Part shown: positions 27,913-38,020 of the stretch, one piece after another
Layout of the letters: every line of letters begins with the position of its first letter
How positions within the stretch are numbered: the first letter of the stretch is position 1
Assembly: GCF_018860525.1 (NCBI RefSeq)
Contig: NZ_JAHKPM010000004.1
Coordinates: forward strand, 59,972-123,971
DNA length: 64,000 bases
Direction: 5' to 3'
DNA from: Vibrio hepatarius
GTDB taxonomy: Bacteria > Pseudomonadota > Gammaproteobacteria > Enterobacterales > Vibrionaceae
The notes under the pieces: model-generated
Databases searched by the model: none
The model's input: the letters and a program-made list of their open reading frames with translations, nothing else
Told to the model about the DNA's origin: nothing
Made by a program: the position numbers and the translations under genes

Positions 27913-29178
27913 ATGCCCAAACTCAACTTATCTCACCGTGACAGAAAATCGATTTTTGACCAAGGTCCTTGCTCAGATACCTTAGAGGAAAGGCTCAAAC
28001 CTAACTTTGAACCACCAAAGCAACGTCTAACATCGAGCCCTTATGTGTCTATCAAAAATTTAGATAAACGCTGGAAGATATTAGCTGAGCTAACACAAAA
28101 ACAGCACCTGCTTGATCCATACACGCTGCAGGGCTCTGATATATACAATAAGAACATCGAACACTTTATCGGCACAGTAAAAGTACCTGTTGGCATCGCA
28201 GGGCCTCTTCGTGTTAATGGCTTACATGCTCAAGGGGATTATTTTATCCCCCTTGCGACAACAGAGGCCGCATTAGTTGCCTCGTATAACCGCGGTTCAC
28301 AACTTATTACCGCAGGTGGTGGTGCCAGTGCGATACTGATTAATGAAGGAGTAACAAGGACTCCAGTTTTTGAGTTCCAGCGACTCTCACAAGCAGGTCA
28401 GTTTGTTGCCTGGGTTGTAACACAATATGACCAATTTAAGAAAATTGCTGAGTCAACGACATCGCATGGGCAATTAAATGATATAAACATTAATATTGAG
28501 GGTAACCGCGTATATTTAATATTTGAGTTTCATACCGGCGATGCATCAGGGCAAAACATGGTTACCATTGCGACCAATGAGGTGTTTAATTACATCTGCG
28601 CCCAGACGCCAACCCAACCTCAAGAGGCTTTTCTTGATGGTAACCTGTCAGGGGACAAAAAACCCAACGCACATACGCTAAGGCACGTTAGGGGCAAAAA
28701 GGTATCCGCTGAGGTAAACCTTTCAAAAGAACTCGTCGAAAAATACCTACACACCACACCTGAGAAAATGGCTAAATTTGGACAACTAACGACAACAGGT
28801 GCTTCAATTAGTGGCGGAATCGGTGTTAATGCACACTATGCAAATGCTCTTGCTGCTCTTTATACCGCTTGCGGACAAGACAGCGCATGCGTAGCGGAGT
28901 CTGCAATTGGTATTACACGTATGGAAGTTAACAAAGAAGGTGGCTTATATGCATGTGTCACTTTACCCAATATAATGGTAGGAACCGTCGGTGGTGGCAC
29001 TCACCTACCAAGCCAAAGAGCATGTCTCGAGATCATGGGTCTATACGGTTCAGGAAAAGCAAGAATACTTTCCGAAGTAGTCGCAGCAGTATGCCTTGCG
29101 GGTGAACTTTCTATTGTTGGCGCATTCAGTGCGGGTCATTTTTCGAAAGCACACCAAAAGCTCGCCCGGTCATCCTAA
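27913..29178 (+). CDS. hydroxymethylglutaryl-CoA reductase
   Basis: The class I type HMGR fold is recognisable over 421 aa. Blocks: ENPI-like NIEHFIGTVKVPVGIAGPL (first 19 residues), ATTEAALVASYNRG with the catalytic Glu, TGDASGQNMVTIAT (the cofactor motif usually read DAMGMN), and GGGTHLPSQ near the end. The usual catalytic His region is probably the SAGHFSKAHQKL segment. It reduces HMG-CoA to mevalonate with NAD(P)H. No other mevalonate-pathway genes lie in the window. No good ribosome site precedes the ATG. Confidence 0.9.
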   Translation: MPKLNLSHRDRKSIFDQGPCSDTLEERLKPNFEPPKQRLTSSPYVSIKNLDKRWKILAELTQKQHLLDPYTLQGSDIYNKNIEHFIGTVKVPVGIAGPLRVNGLHAQGDYFIPLATTEAALVASYNRGSQLITAGGGASAILINEGVTRTPVFEFQRLSQAGQFVAWVVTQYDQFKKIAESTTSHGQLNDININIEGNRVYLIFEFHTGDASGQNMVTIATNEVFNYICAQTPTQPQEAFLDGNLSGDKKPNAHTLRHVRGKKVSAEVNLSKELVEKYLHTTPEKMAKFGQLTTTGASISGGIGVNAHYANALAALYTACGQDSACVAESAIGITRMEVNKEGGLYACVTLPNIMVGTVGGGTHLPSQRACLEIMGLYGSGKARILSEVVAAVCLAGELSIVGAFSAGHFSKAHQKLARSS

Positions 29179-29188
29179 GACCTGTTAC

Positions 29189-29211
29189 CACGCTAATTTA
29201 AAATTAGCGTG
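29189..29211. terminator. 11-bp palindrome after HMG-CoA reductase, possible terminator
   Basis: CACGCTAATTT and AAATTAGCGTG are perfect arms around one base, 11 bases past the stop codon. No T run follows, so it may instead be a protein-binding palindrome or a rho-type processing site. Confidence 0.45.
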
Positions 29212-29392
29212 CGTACATTACCCCGCAATTATACCCATCCGCCTATATATCAATATTGTGCCATAGGCCTTGCATGGTATATGCACAGCCATATATCAGC
29301 TTAACGTCTCCAGTTTCTTGTTCTTTTATAAACAATCAAAGCTCGTATAAGTTTCGTATTATGATTATTTGATGATCTCGATCATGTTTAAC

Positions 29393-29422
29393 CGGACAAA
29401 CACTAACAATCAAGGCTACAAT
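29393..29422 (+). promoter_or_regulatory. possible glpD promoter
   Basis: TACAAT at 29417-29422 makes a good -10 element; CGGACA 18 bases upstream is a weak -35. The near-palindrome ATGATCTCGATCAT (29372-29385) lies just upstream and could bind a regulator. Inferred from sequence resemblance only. Confidence 0.35.
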
Positions 29423-29442
29423 ATGATTACATAACGAAAATA

Positions 29443-29460
29443 ATGTGCTCGAACGAACAT
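29443..29460 (+). promoter_or_regulatory. candidate GlpR operator before glpD
   Basis: ATGTGCTCGAACGAACAT ends in CGAACAT, the half-site of the E. coli GlpR consensus. Its reverse complement matches a site upstream of glpF at 15 of 18 positions. It lies 15 bases before the glpD start, just downstream of a plausible promoter, where a repressor would block transcription. Confidence 0.6.
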
Positions 29461-29475
29461 TTGGATGGCAATTAC

Positions 29476-31008
29476 ATGACCGTAAGTTACTTAGATGAAC
29501 AAAAAGAACAAGAATTTCTAGATATAATTGTCGTCGGCGGAGGTATAAATGGTGCTGGAATAGCTGCAGATGCAGCAGGGCGTGGACTAAAAGTTGGCCT
29601 TTATGAAGCACAAGATTTTGCTGGCGCTACTTCTTCAGCGAGCTCTAAGCTTATACATGGTGGATTGAGATATTTGGAACACTATGAATTTCGCCTAGTG
29701 AGTGAATCGCTCGCTGAACGTGAAGTGCTTCTTGCAAAAGCACCACATATTGCATTCCCAATGAGATTTAGATTGCCTCACCGCCCATTTCTTCGCCCCG
29801 CGTGGATGATACGAGCAGGCTTATTTCTATACGACCACTTGGGTAAACGAACTTCTCTTCCTAGCAGTAAAAAAATCAAACTTGATAATGAAAATGTCAT
29901 GAAATCTGAGCTCAACGTAGGTTTCGAATATTCTGATTGCTGGGTTGATGATGCAAGGTTAGTCATGCTCAATATCATTCAAGCTCGGGAACTAGGAGCA
30001 GAAGTCAGCAACTACTGCCAAGTAACTAAAGCAAGTCGTATTGACGGACTTTGGCATGTCGAAATAAATGACCTACGCACAGGGCAAACGTTAATCAGAA
30101 AGTCAAAAGCCCTGGTTAACGCCACTGGGCCATGGGTAAAAGATTTTCTGACCGAAAATACCCAACTGGTTTCTCCTTATGGTATTCGATTAATTAAAGG
30201 CTCACATATTATCGTACCCAAAATCCACGACGAAGAACAAGCATATATAATGCAAAATGAAGATAATCGAATTGTTTTTGTTATCCCCTATCTCAATCAA
30301 TTTTCAATTATTGGAACAACTGATGTCGAGTTTCATGGTGATCCACGTCATGTATCGATCAGTGATGAAGAAAAACAGTACCTGCTTAAAGTGACTAACA
30401 GCCACTTTCGCAAGCAACTCGCAATGGATGATATTATTGCTGACTTCAGTGGTGTTCGCCCTCTGTGTGATGATGAATCTGACTCGCCACAAGCGATCAC
30501 TCGTGATTACACACTTTCATTAGACGGTCAAACTGACGAGGCGCCGCTACTATCAATTTTCGGCGGTAAGTTAACCACATATAGGAAGTTGGCTGAATCT
30601 GCCATGCAGCATCTTTCACCCTATTTCGACCCAAACAAGCCTTGGACTAAAGAAGCTCCTTTACCCGGTGGTGAACATTTTTCATGGACCAGTTTACAAG
30701 CAAAATTAGCCAGCGAAATTCCATTTGTTGATCCCGATACACGCACGCGATGGATTCAATCATATGGTAGTCGAGTAAATCAGTTACTTGAGGGTGTAAG
30801 AACCAAACAAGACTTAGGTATTATTTTCTCTTCAGGGATCTACCAAATTGAAATTGACTATATGGTTAAACAAGAGCTGGCGGCCAATGCTGAAGACATC
30901 CTTATGCGCCGAAGTAAACTACACCTATCATGCGATAGCCAATGCTATCTTGCCATTGCTAAGTATCTGGAAGCAAACCACTACAGTATCGAAAGGCAAT
31001 GTGCTTAA
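29476..31008 (+). CDS. glpD: aerobic glycerol-3-phosphate dehydrogenase
   Basis: An FAD enzyme of 510 aa that oxidises glycerol-3-phosphate to dihydroxyacetone phosphate and feeds electrons to quinone at the inner membrane. Motifs: VVGGGINGAGIAADAAGRG (FAD-binding), SSKLIHGGLRYLEH, NATGPWVKDF, and SIFGGKLTTYRKLAE. I chose the ATG giving MTVSYLDEQ because GGATGG lies 8 bases upstream. The ATG at 29443 coincides with the candidate GlpR operator and has no ribosome site. GlpK product feeds this enzyme; the glpFK operon lies 7 kb further on. Confidence 0.95.
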   Translation: MTVSYLDEQKEQEFLDIIVVGGGINGAGIAADAAGRGLKVGLYEAQDFAGATSSASSKLIHGGLRYLEHYEFRLVSESLAEREVLLAKAPHIAFPMRFRLPHRPFLRPAWMIRAGLFLYDHLGKRTSLPSSKKIKLDNENVMKSELNVGFEYSDCWVDDARLVMLNIIQARELGAEVSNYCQVTKASRIDGLWHVEINDLRTGQTLIRKSKALVNATGPWVKDFLTENTQLVSPYGIRLIKGSHIIVPKIHDEEQAYIMQNEDNRIVFVIPYLNQFSIIGTTDVEFHGDPRHVSISDEEKQYLLKVTNSHFRKQLAMDDIIADFSGVRPLCDDESDSPQAITRDYTLSLDGQTDEAPLLSIFGGKLTTYRKLAESAMQHLSPYFDPNKPWTKEAPLPGGEHFSWTSLQAKLASEIPFVDPDTRTRWIQSYGSRVNQLLEGVRTKQDLGIIFSSGIYQIEIDYMVKQELAANAEDILMRRSKLHLSCDSQCYLAIAKYLEANHYSIERQCA

Positions 31009-31032
31009 CTGCATTTTGCAAGAGATTTTAAG

Positions 31033-31058
31033 AGGCTCACGGGTATCCCCCTGAGCCT
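31033..31058. terminator. bidirectional terminator between glpD and luxQ
   Basis: AGGCTCA pairs with TGAGCCT and TTTGTTTG follows on the plus strand. The two flanking genes converge. Confidence 0.75.
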
Positions 31059-31076
31059 TTGTTTGAACCATCGGTT

Positions 31077-33644
31077 TCAATATTGTTCAATCTTATTGAG
31101 ATGGTTTTCCTTAAAATGGATGAAAGCCTGATTTAACGCCAACTCTTTGATAGGTTTAATAATAACATAGTCTGCACCCACATTTAAAAAAGCGCGTTTT
31201 GTATCTTGCATTCCATCGGCTGTACAGGCGAAAATAGGTGTGCCTAATTTCATATCTTCACGAATTATTTTCGTCGTTTCTATACCGCCCAAGTTAGGTA
31301 ACTGATTATCCATTAGGATCAAATCAATATCATGCTGCTGTTTTAATTTTTCAATCGCATTGTAACCATCTTGAACCCATATCACTTTCATACCGTATTT
31401 TTCACAAAACGCTTTGGCTATAAATGCGTTAGTGTGGTTATCCTCAACCAAAAGAACATTAAGCGCTCTTTCAAACAAGGTTGAAGGTTCAACTAATATA
31501 TTGGCTTCAACTTGCTCTGTAGAAACAACCAATTCGATAGGAATTGATAGATGTAAACACGTTCCCTTACCTATAGCGCTCTCTATTTCAATTTGGCCAT
31601 CCAACATTTCGACTAAGCTATGAACAATAGCAAGGCCAAGACCACTACCACCGTATTCACGAGTTGTTGTAGATTCGGCTTGCACAAAAGGTTCAAAAAT
31701 ATGAGTTATTCGCTCCTGTTCTATACCGATACCAGTATCTACTACACTTATATTCAAATAGCATCCAGTTACCTGTTTAAGGCACTTTATTGATACCGTT
31801 ACACTACCTTGATGGGTAAACTTGATAGCATTACTCACCAAGTTAAATAATATTTGATTAAGCCTAACTTGATCACTATGGGCAAAAGTCGTGTCACTCA
31901 GATTAGTAATAACCTCAAAGCTAACTCCTTTCTCTTCACAGAGTGGAGTATAGATTTTCTCTACTGCACTCACTAACTCTACTAAACGAAAATCAACAGA
32001 CTGCACATGAAATTTACCTTGTTCTATTTTCGAGAAATCTAGAATATCATTTAATACGGCCAATAGGTGTTCGCCGCTGTTACACAGCACATCAAGGTGC
32101 TCAACATCTTGAGTATCAGATAATTTACCTTTAAGTAACTGTGAAACGCCTAAAATACCATTAAGCGGGGTTCTCAGTTCATGACTCATTTTAGCTAAGA
32201 AATCAGATCTCGCTTTAGCCGTTTCTTCCGCTTCCCTTCTCGCAGCAAGACTTTGCACTTCTGCTTCGACAAAGCTCGTCACATCTTGTCCTTGAGCCAA
32301 CACATTGTTGGTTCCTTTGTCTATAAAGATCGGTGACAAGTTCCAGCGATATGTTTTCTCTCTTATAGATATGTTAATGCCCTTTAACGCGGCTCCTTTG
32401 GCACACAACCGTATATGGGGGCCAAGTTTTTCAATTAAGAGATGGTAATCCCCTTTTTCAATATCATTATTAACGAGAAAGCTTCTTTCTGCAGCAGGGT
32501 TACTCCTCAAAAGCTGACCACAGGAATCCCACAAAGTCATTGGTGAAAGAGAGAAGTTGAATAAGTCAGCAAATTGTTTTTCCTGTTCGTGAAAACGTTG
32601 AAAAGACAATTCAAAAGAAGAACCAATCTGATCAAATTCTTCTATATGAGACCCTGGGAAACGGTTCATCCCTTTCGTTTCGACGGAATTCTCAGTGTAA
32701 TTCATGAGTTTTAAAAGCTCTTTTGAAACTCGCTTACCAAGCCATAAACGGCCGTATACCGCAATCAAAAAAAGCAATACCACAGCGATTGCAACCCACA
32801 TATAATGGCTCCGAACTAAAATGACGATAGGTTTATTGTCTTGAATGGTATAAATAGACAAAAAAGTAGGCACATCACTAATTGTTAAATCCGTTTTAGA
32901 AACCATGTATTTACTTGCAGTAAAATCCACTGCAGATTCTTCCAGCCACTCAATATGGCTTAAGTCAATATCTTTCGTACTCGATGCAATGACTTCTGAT
33001 CCTACTGCAAGTAGAACTTGATCAGCATTACTCCCTCGAAGCACTGCATTCATTAAAGAAAAATTATTGTTCAATACAACCGCAATGTGTAAAAAACCTA
33101 GCACTTCTCCTGAACCCATATTTATAATAGGGACACGGCGCACCATCAGGTATCGAGTTCCAAGTAACGAAGGAGTTTGTGATAAGTGCCAGCTTCCTCC
33201 TGTAGTCATATCTTGACTGATGTGCGATAACTGCTCCATTGATAAACCATAGAACTGATAGTTTGCGTCGTCCCATAAAATTTGAGAGCGTTCAGTAATA
33301 AAACGAAAGTCAGGAGCGAGTTCCGGAGAACCCTGATCAATACCGTTAAAAAAGCGTGCCAATCGATTGGTATCTGAAGTAACAAAAGCTTCAACCAAAG
33401 AGCCATTTCTACTGTAACTATCTTGCTGTATTTCCAGAGCTTCGAGCCTAAAGTTCAAAATCTGTTGTACTAAACTTTGGGTCTGTAATTTAGAACGCGC
33501 CACTTCTTGAGAAACAACCTGGCGATTAACTTGGTAGTTCTGAAGCACTACAACCAAAGACAAAACCGCTATGGTAAGAAAGATGGAGCGTGTAAGTAAT
33601 GTGGCTAGACGTTTTTTAGTCCCTCGCCGAGCTAAAAATGACAT
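31077..33644 (-). CDS. luxQ: autoinducer-2 sensor hybrid kinase/phosphatase LuxQ
   Basis: An 855-aa hybrid kinase (859 in V. harveyi, from memory). Helix 1 at residues 16-36, a LuxQ-type periplasmic domain to about 275, helix 2 (YMWVAIAVVLLFLIAVYGRLW), a PAS-like region, HisKA with MSHELRTPLNGILG, HATPase with NLVSNAIKF, DTGIGIE and GGSGLGLAI, and a C-terminal receiver with LLVEDNHTN, ILMDNQLPN (phospho-Asp) and a Lys in IIKPI. It pairs with LuxP. In Vibrio, without AI-2 it phosphorylates LuxU; with AI-2 it acts as phosphatase. It begins 2 bases after the luxP stop, so the two are co-translated. Confidence 0.95.
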   Translation of the reverse strand: MSFLARRGTKKRLATLLTRSIFLTIAVLSLVVVLQNYQVNRQVVSQEVARSKLQTQSLVQQILNFRLEALEIQQDSYSRNGSLVEAFVTSDTNRLARFFNGIDQGSPELAPDFRFITERSQILWDDANYQFYGLSMEQLSHISQDMTTGGSWHLSQTPSLLGTRYLMVRRVPIINMGSGEVLGFLHIAVVLNNNFSLMNAVLRGSNADQVLLAVGSEVIASSTKDIDLSHIEWLEESAVDFTASKYMVSKTDLTISDVPTFLSIYTIQDNKPIVILVRSHYMWVAIAVVLLFLIAVYGRLWLGKRVSKELLKLMNYTENSVETKGMNRFPGSHIEEFDQIGSSFELSFQRFHEQEKQFADLFNFSLSPMTLWDSCGQLLRSNPAAERSFLVNNDIEKGDYHLLIEKLGPHIRLCAKGAALKGINISIREKTYRWNLSPIFIDKGTNNVLAQGQDVTSFVEAEVQSLAARREAEETAKARSDFLAKMSHELRTPLNGILGVSQLLKGKLSDTQDVEHLDVLCNSGEHLLAVLNDILDFSKIEQGKFHVQSVDFRLVELVSAVEKIYTPLCEEKGVSFEVITNLSDTTFAHSDQVRLNQILFNLVSNAIKFTHQGSVTVSIKCLKQVTGCYLNISVVDTGIGIEQERITHIFEPFVQAESTTTREYGGSGLGLAIVHSLVEMLDGQIEIESAIGKGTCLHLSIPIELVVSTEQVEANILVEPSTLFERALNVLLVEDNHTNAFIAKAFCEKYGMKVIWVQDGYNAIEKLKQQHDIDLILMDNQLPNLGGIETTKIIREDMKLGTPIFACTADGMQDTKRAFLNVGADYVIIKPIKELALNQAFIHFKENHLNKIEQY

Positions 33645-33646
33645 TA

Positions 33647-34744
<1,098 letters not shown>

Positions 34745-34919
34745 TTATCCTTTCTCATAAAAATATTTTTATTACTTCGTATTTTACATAGGGTGCCCCT
34801 ACCTTTCGAGCTGATTTAACCACTGTTTGTAAGTTTTTATCTTAAGCAGAGAATGTGCGGCAAATATTTTATACAAATTGAATAACTAGCCACATAATCT
34901 CTGCATTAACAACTCAAGA

Positions 34920-36065
34920 CTAGAAAGTAAATGCCAAATTCCCTGATAAGCCATATTGATTATCACCAGCATAGCTACCTGCTAAATCAAAGCTCACTAG
35001 ATCGCCTGGGCTGATACCAACCCCAAGCGTTACTGAATTATCAAGTGTATTTTCTAGGTCAATTTCATAGCCTACCCTGAGTTGAGCCCAACCCATCGCG
35101 TTACCTTCCACTCCAAAGCGTAAAAATTGAGTATCATCATTTTGATCGGTAAATCTTTCTTGCTTAGTGAGATCGAAATCGGTGGTGGCTGTAAAATATT
35201 CTAGTGCATAGGCCCCAGATACCGTAACCTGAGTGTTCAACTTATATGTACTGACACCTCCAATATCTAACGTTTGAAGTTCTTGCGAGAATAAATCTTT
35301 CACAGCAATTCCGGCACGTAACTGCTCATATAACCATACTGCACCAAGGTCTATGTTAAAGGCATTTTTTTTCGTTTCACTTTTGTCGTAGTCTTTGATA
35401 TCAAAGTCTTCAACAGTAATTGCTTGTTTGTATGTTCGCATGGTTTGAAACTTAGGAGAAATCCCAACAGAAACATCCTGTCCTAGAAAGTTCACCCGTT
35501 TAGCAATCGCCACACCAAACTCACCGTAGCCAAATGCGATTACATCAACACTCGAGTTCTCATAACGAGTTTGAGTATCCGTCGAACTTGAAATATCACT
35601 CTTCGCGATAACTTCGGCGTACCCACGAGTAAATATATTGGTCGACAGAACATCAACAGGCAATGCAACTGCGGCAACGACACCACCGTTAACTCCCAAC
35701 GGCTTATCATCCGAAATTTGATCTAAATAACTATTCAACCTCGCTTCTGCAGCAGAGTCTGAGGAGTTTACTTTAAAAGCTTTGATCTCATCTTGAAGCT
35801 TATCCACGGTATCTAAGGTTTCATCCGTGTCTCTCAGTCTTAAACCCACACCAGGGAAAAGTACGCCAAATTTATCTGAATCTCTATGAATAGCAACCAA
35901 TGCAGGATTATAAAAAGGGGCCAACAGATAATCTGCCGACGTAACACCGGTATTGCCCATGCCATTTCCACGTCCATCTGGGACAACCGTTGCCGCATTC
36001 ACCACAATAGCAATCCAAGCTATCGACCACATTAAAATGGCTTTCATTAAAAGTTTCATATCCAT
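34920..36065 (-). CDS. TraF-like outer-membrane beta-barrel protein
   Basis: The signal peptide ends near AATVVPDGRGN. RGNGMGNTGVTSADYLLAPFYNPAL is typical of the family often annotated as conjugal transfer TraF (TraF_2); the C-terminus SYAGDNQYGLSGNLAFTF ends in an aromatic residue, as in outer-membrane barrels. Length 381 aa. No conjugation genes adjoin, so the name is misleading: it is a chromosomal FadL-like or unknown porin-like protein. Two starts (MDMKLLM, or MKLLM) are possible. Confidence 0.8.
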   Translation of the reverse strand: MDMKLLMKAILMWSIAWIAIVVNAATVVPDGRGNGMGNTGVTSADYLLAPFYNPALVAIHRDSDKFGVLFPGVGLRLRDTDETLDTVDKLQDEIKAFKVNSSDSAAEARLNSYLDQISDDKPLGVNGGVVAAVALPVDVLSTNIFTRGYAEVIAKSDISSSTDTQTRYENSSVDVIAFGYGEFGVAIAKRVNFLGQDVSVGISPKFQTMRTYKQAITVEDFDIKDYDKSETKKNAFNIDLGAVWLYEQLRAGIAVKDLFSQELQTLDIGGVSTYKLNTQVTVSGAYALEYFTATTDFDLTKQERFTDQNDDTQFLRFGVEGNAMGWAQLRVGYEIDLENTLDNSVTLGVGISPGDLVSFDLAGSYAGDNQYGLSGNLAFTF

Positions 36066-36230
36066 ACCAACCTTATTTAAGTTCTATTTCAAGGTTAATA
36101 CAGATTTAAACTATTTGATGGGCAATCTATTTAATATCAACTACATGACATGAAATTTGTGGTAAAGATAAAAAATTGATTGATAAATTATCGAGATTAC
36201 AATTCTGTTTCATTACTGGGTGAACGGACT

Positions 36231-36554
36231 CTAGCTAACTGGACCCTCTTCAATATCGATAATATCATCTAGCAATACTGCTCCACTTATCAGTTGCTCT
36301 TTCTGAGATTTTGATAATTTCTTAATACGATATTCATATTTAGATGCCATTGAACGGCTTTTACCGATGGTTTGATACCATTCAAGTATCAAAGGTGTTT
36401 TTCCTTTGAGAGATTTAGCGCCAGTACCTTGGCAATGCTGTGCATAACGACGGAAAACATCTGTTGTTATGCCGCAATATAGAGCATTTAAGCGTGTCCG
36501 GATCAAGTATACAAACCATATAGAACACGGCTTAGTTGTTTGTTTAGATGGCAT
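36231..36554 (-). CDS. GIY-YIG nuclease-superfamily protein, YhbQ-like
   Basis: A 107-aa single-domain protein: WFVYLIRTRLNALYCGITTD (GIY-YIG appears as VYL..YCGIT), RRYAQH, KGKTPLILEW and RSMASKYEYRIKKLSKSQKEQ, where E of YEYRIK binds the metal. Members nick DNA or RNA in vitro; the role is unclear. The stop region of yceH touches this ATG, so both genes are probably one unit. Confidence 0.9.
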   Translation of the reverse strand: MPSKQTTKPCSIWFVYLIRTRLNALYCGITTDVFRRYAQHCQGTGAKSLKGKTPLILEWYQTIGKSRSMASKYEYRIKKLSKSQKEQLISGAVLLDDIIDIEEGPVS

Positions 36555-37214
36555 TTAGGAGGACAAACCTACCACTTGTTGACGCAATGCCTCTAACTGC
36601 GTTTTTAATTCAGCAACCTCAAGTTCCAGTGCGTCGATCCTTTTTATATCAGATTCAACATTGCTGGAATGAGAGTTCGACACTACAAAACTTTCAATAT
36701 CAACCTCTCCACTAAACAAATGCATATAACGAGATTCACGTTTGCCGGCTTCCCGTGTTAGTTTAACAACTAAGGATCCGTCACTTGGTGATGCCATATT
36801 TTCTAAGATTGACTCGACTTCTTTTACATCACTAAAATCTGCTAATCGATTTGTACGGCTACGTAACTCGCCAGGTGTTTGAGCTCCACGAAGCAACAAA
36901 CAGCAGACAATCCCTTTTTCTTGAGCTGTTAGCTTTAAGTCGCCAAATTCGGTATTGCAGAACCTGTGTTGAAACTTACTAGCTCGACTATTAAACCCGC
37001 TTTCGTCACTAACAAGCCTGCGAGCAATCAACCCATCAACAGCTTGTTGAACATCAACTTCAGATAATGTCATAACAGGTTCACGATTGCTTTTTTGATT
37101 ACATGCACTGGTCAAACTATTGAGGGTCAATGGATAATAGTCCGGTGTGGTAACTTCCTTTTCGATTAAACAGCCAATAACTCGAGCTTCTATATCGCTT
37201 AAATCTATATTCAT
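36555..37214 (-). CDS. yceH: YceH-family protein (DUF480)
   Basis: [20 protein letters not shown] is the classic YceH opening, followed by [18 protein letters not shown] and REPVMTLSE, two winged-helix domains. A C-terminal coiled coil follows ([20 protein letters not shown]). I chose the ATG with AAGGAT upstream; a GTG six codons earlier (MTKD) is possible. Length 219 aa. Function unknown; the fold suggests DNA or protein binding. Confidence 0.9.
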   Translation of the reverse strand: MNIDLSDIEARVIGCLIEKEVTTPDYYPLTLNSLTSACNQKSNREPVMTLSEVDVQQAVDGLIARRLVSDESGFNSRASKFQHRFCNTEFGDLKLTAQEKGIVCCLLLRGAQTPGELRSRTNRLADFSDVKEVESILENMASPSDGSLVVKLTREAGKRESRYMHLFSGEVDIESFVVSNSHSSNVESDIKRIDALELEVAELKTQLEALRQQVVGLSS

Positions 37215-37243
37215 TATCATATCCTTAGTCACATCTTCCTAGT

Positions 37244-37438
37244 TTAGTGTTCGGAAAGAGCCGATGGTTTTTTTATATTACCATACTCATCAATCATAAT
37301 GATTTTTCTACGATTTAACTCAACTTCTGTCAATTCCTGACACCGACGTTCTTTACGGTATGCCTCAACAATCTTACTTGTTTGCGGGGACAATTCAGCC
37401 TTCTCAACTTTCGGGACTACAATACTGGACATTCGCAT
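37244..37438 (-). CDS. small hypothetical protein, 64 aa
   Basis: A basic, helical product (VEAYRKERRCQELTEVELNRRKIIMIDEYG) upstream of yceH on the same strand, 29 bases before the chosen start of yceH. The family is unknown to me. There is no good ribosome site at either possible start (MRMSS or MSS), which lowers confidence. Likely co-transcribed with yceH if real. Confidence 0.5.
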   Translation of the reverse strand: MRMSSIVVPKVEKAELSPQTSKIVEAYRKERRCQELTEVELNRRKIIMIDEYGNIKKPSALSEH

Positions 37439-37629
37439 AAACGTTAGCTTTTATTTTTATTAATAACGAAATCATATCCTGACTACCACTTATGCTCAAT
37501 CACTGTATTGGCTTTTTGGTGTTAAACTAGTCATCATTATAGAGTTGTTGATCTTAACCCTGTTATCGGCAGAAATGTTGTGGTTTAATCATCGACAGTT
37601 AAAGGTAAGCAAAAGCAGGAATGACACTT

Positions 37630-37953
37630 ATGAGTGGAGTATTTGAAATCGTAGCTCAGGCTCGCAGAAAAAATAAGCTAAAGCGTGAACTGCTCGACAA
37701 TGAGAAAAAAGTTCGTGATAACCGAAAGAGGGTTGACCTTTTGGATAACTTGATGGATTACATCAAGCCTAATATGACACCTGATGAAATTATCACCATC
37801 ATCAATAATATGAAAGCAGATTATGAAGATCGCGTAGACGACCACATTATCAAAAGTGCGGAAATCTCCAAAGAGCGCCGTGATATTAGTCGACGTATCC
37901 GTGAACTTACTGAAGAAGACAAGCAAGTATTACAGGGTAAAAAGAAGGCTTAA
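37630..37953 (+). CDS. coiled-coil hypothetical protein, 107 aa
   Basis: I chose [16 protein letters not shown] because CAGGA is spaced for this ATG and not for the one at 37621. The protein is almost entirely helical and charged: [20 protein letters not shown], a middle [20 protein letters not shown], then [22 protein letters not shown], a two-segment coiled coil. No signal or membrane helix. I do not recognise it. It is a single gene converging on glpK. Confidence 0.7.
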   Translation: MSGVFEIVAQARRKNKLKRELLDNEKKVRDNRKRVDLLDNLMDYIKPNMTPDEIITIINNMKADYEDRVDDHIIKSAEISKERRDISRRIRELTEEDKQVLQGKKKA

Positions 37954-37965
37954 ATTGCCTTATTT

Positions 37966-37998
37966 AAATGATGCCCATTTACACCGTGGGCATCATTT
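37966..37998. terminator. bidirectional terminator between the coiled-coil gene and glpK
   Basis: Perfect 12-base arms AAATGATGCCCA and TGGGCATCATTT with a 9-base loop, then an A+T-rich tract with T runs on both sides. Confidence 0.9.
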
Positions 37999-38020
37999 AT
38001 ATTATAATCTTTTCAATAGT

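Noticed and set aside
34920..36065. TraF name as evidence for a conjugative element
   Set aside because: No other transfer genes, relaxase or integrase lie nearby; the TraF_2 label is common for chromosomal outer-membrane proteins.
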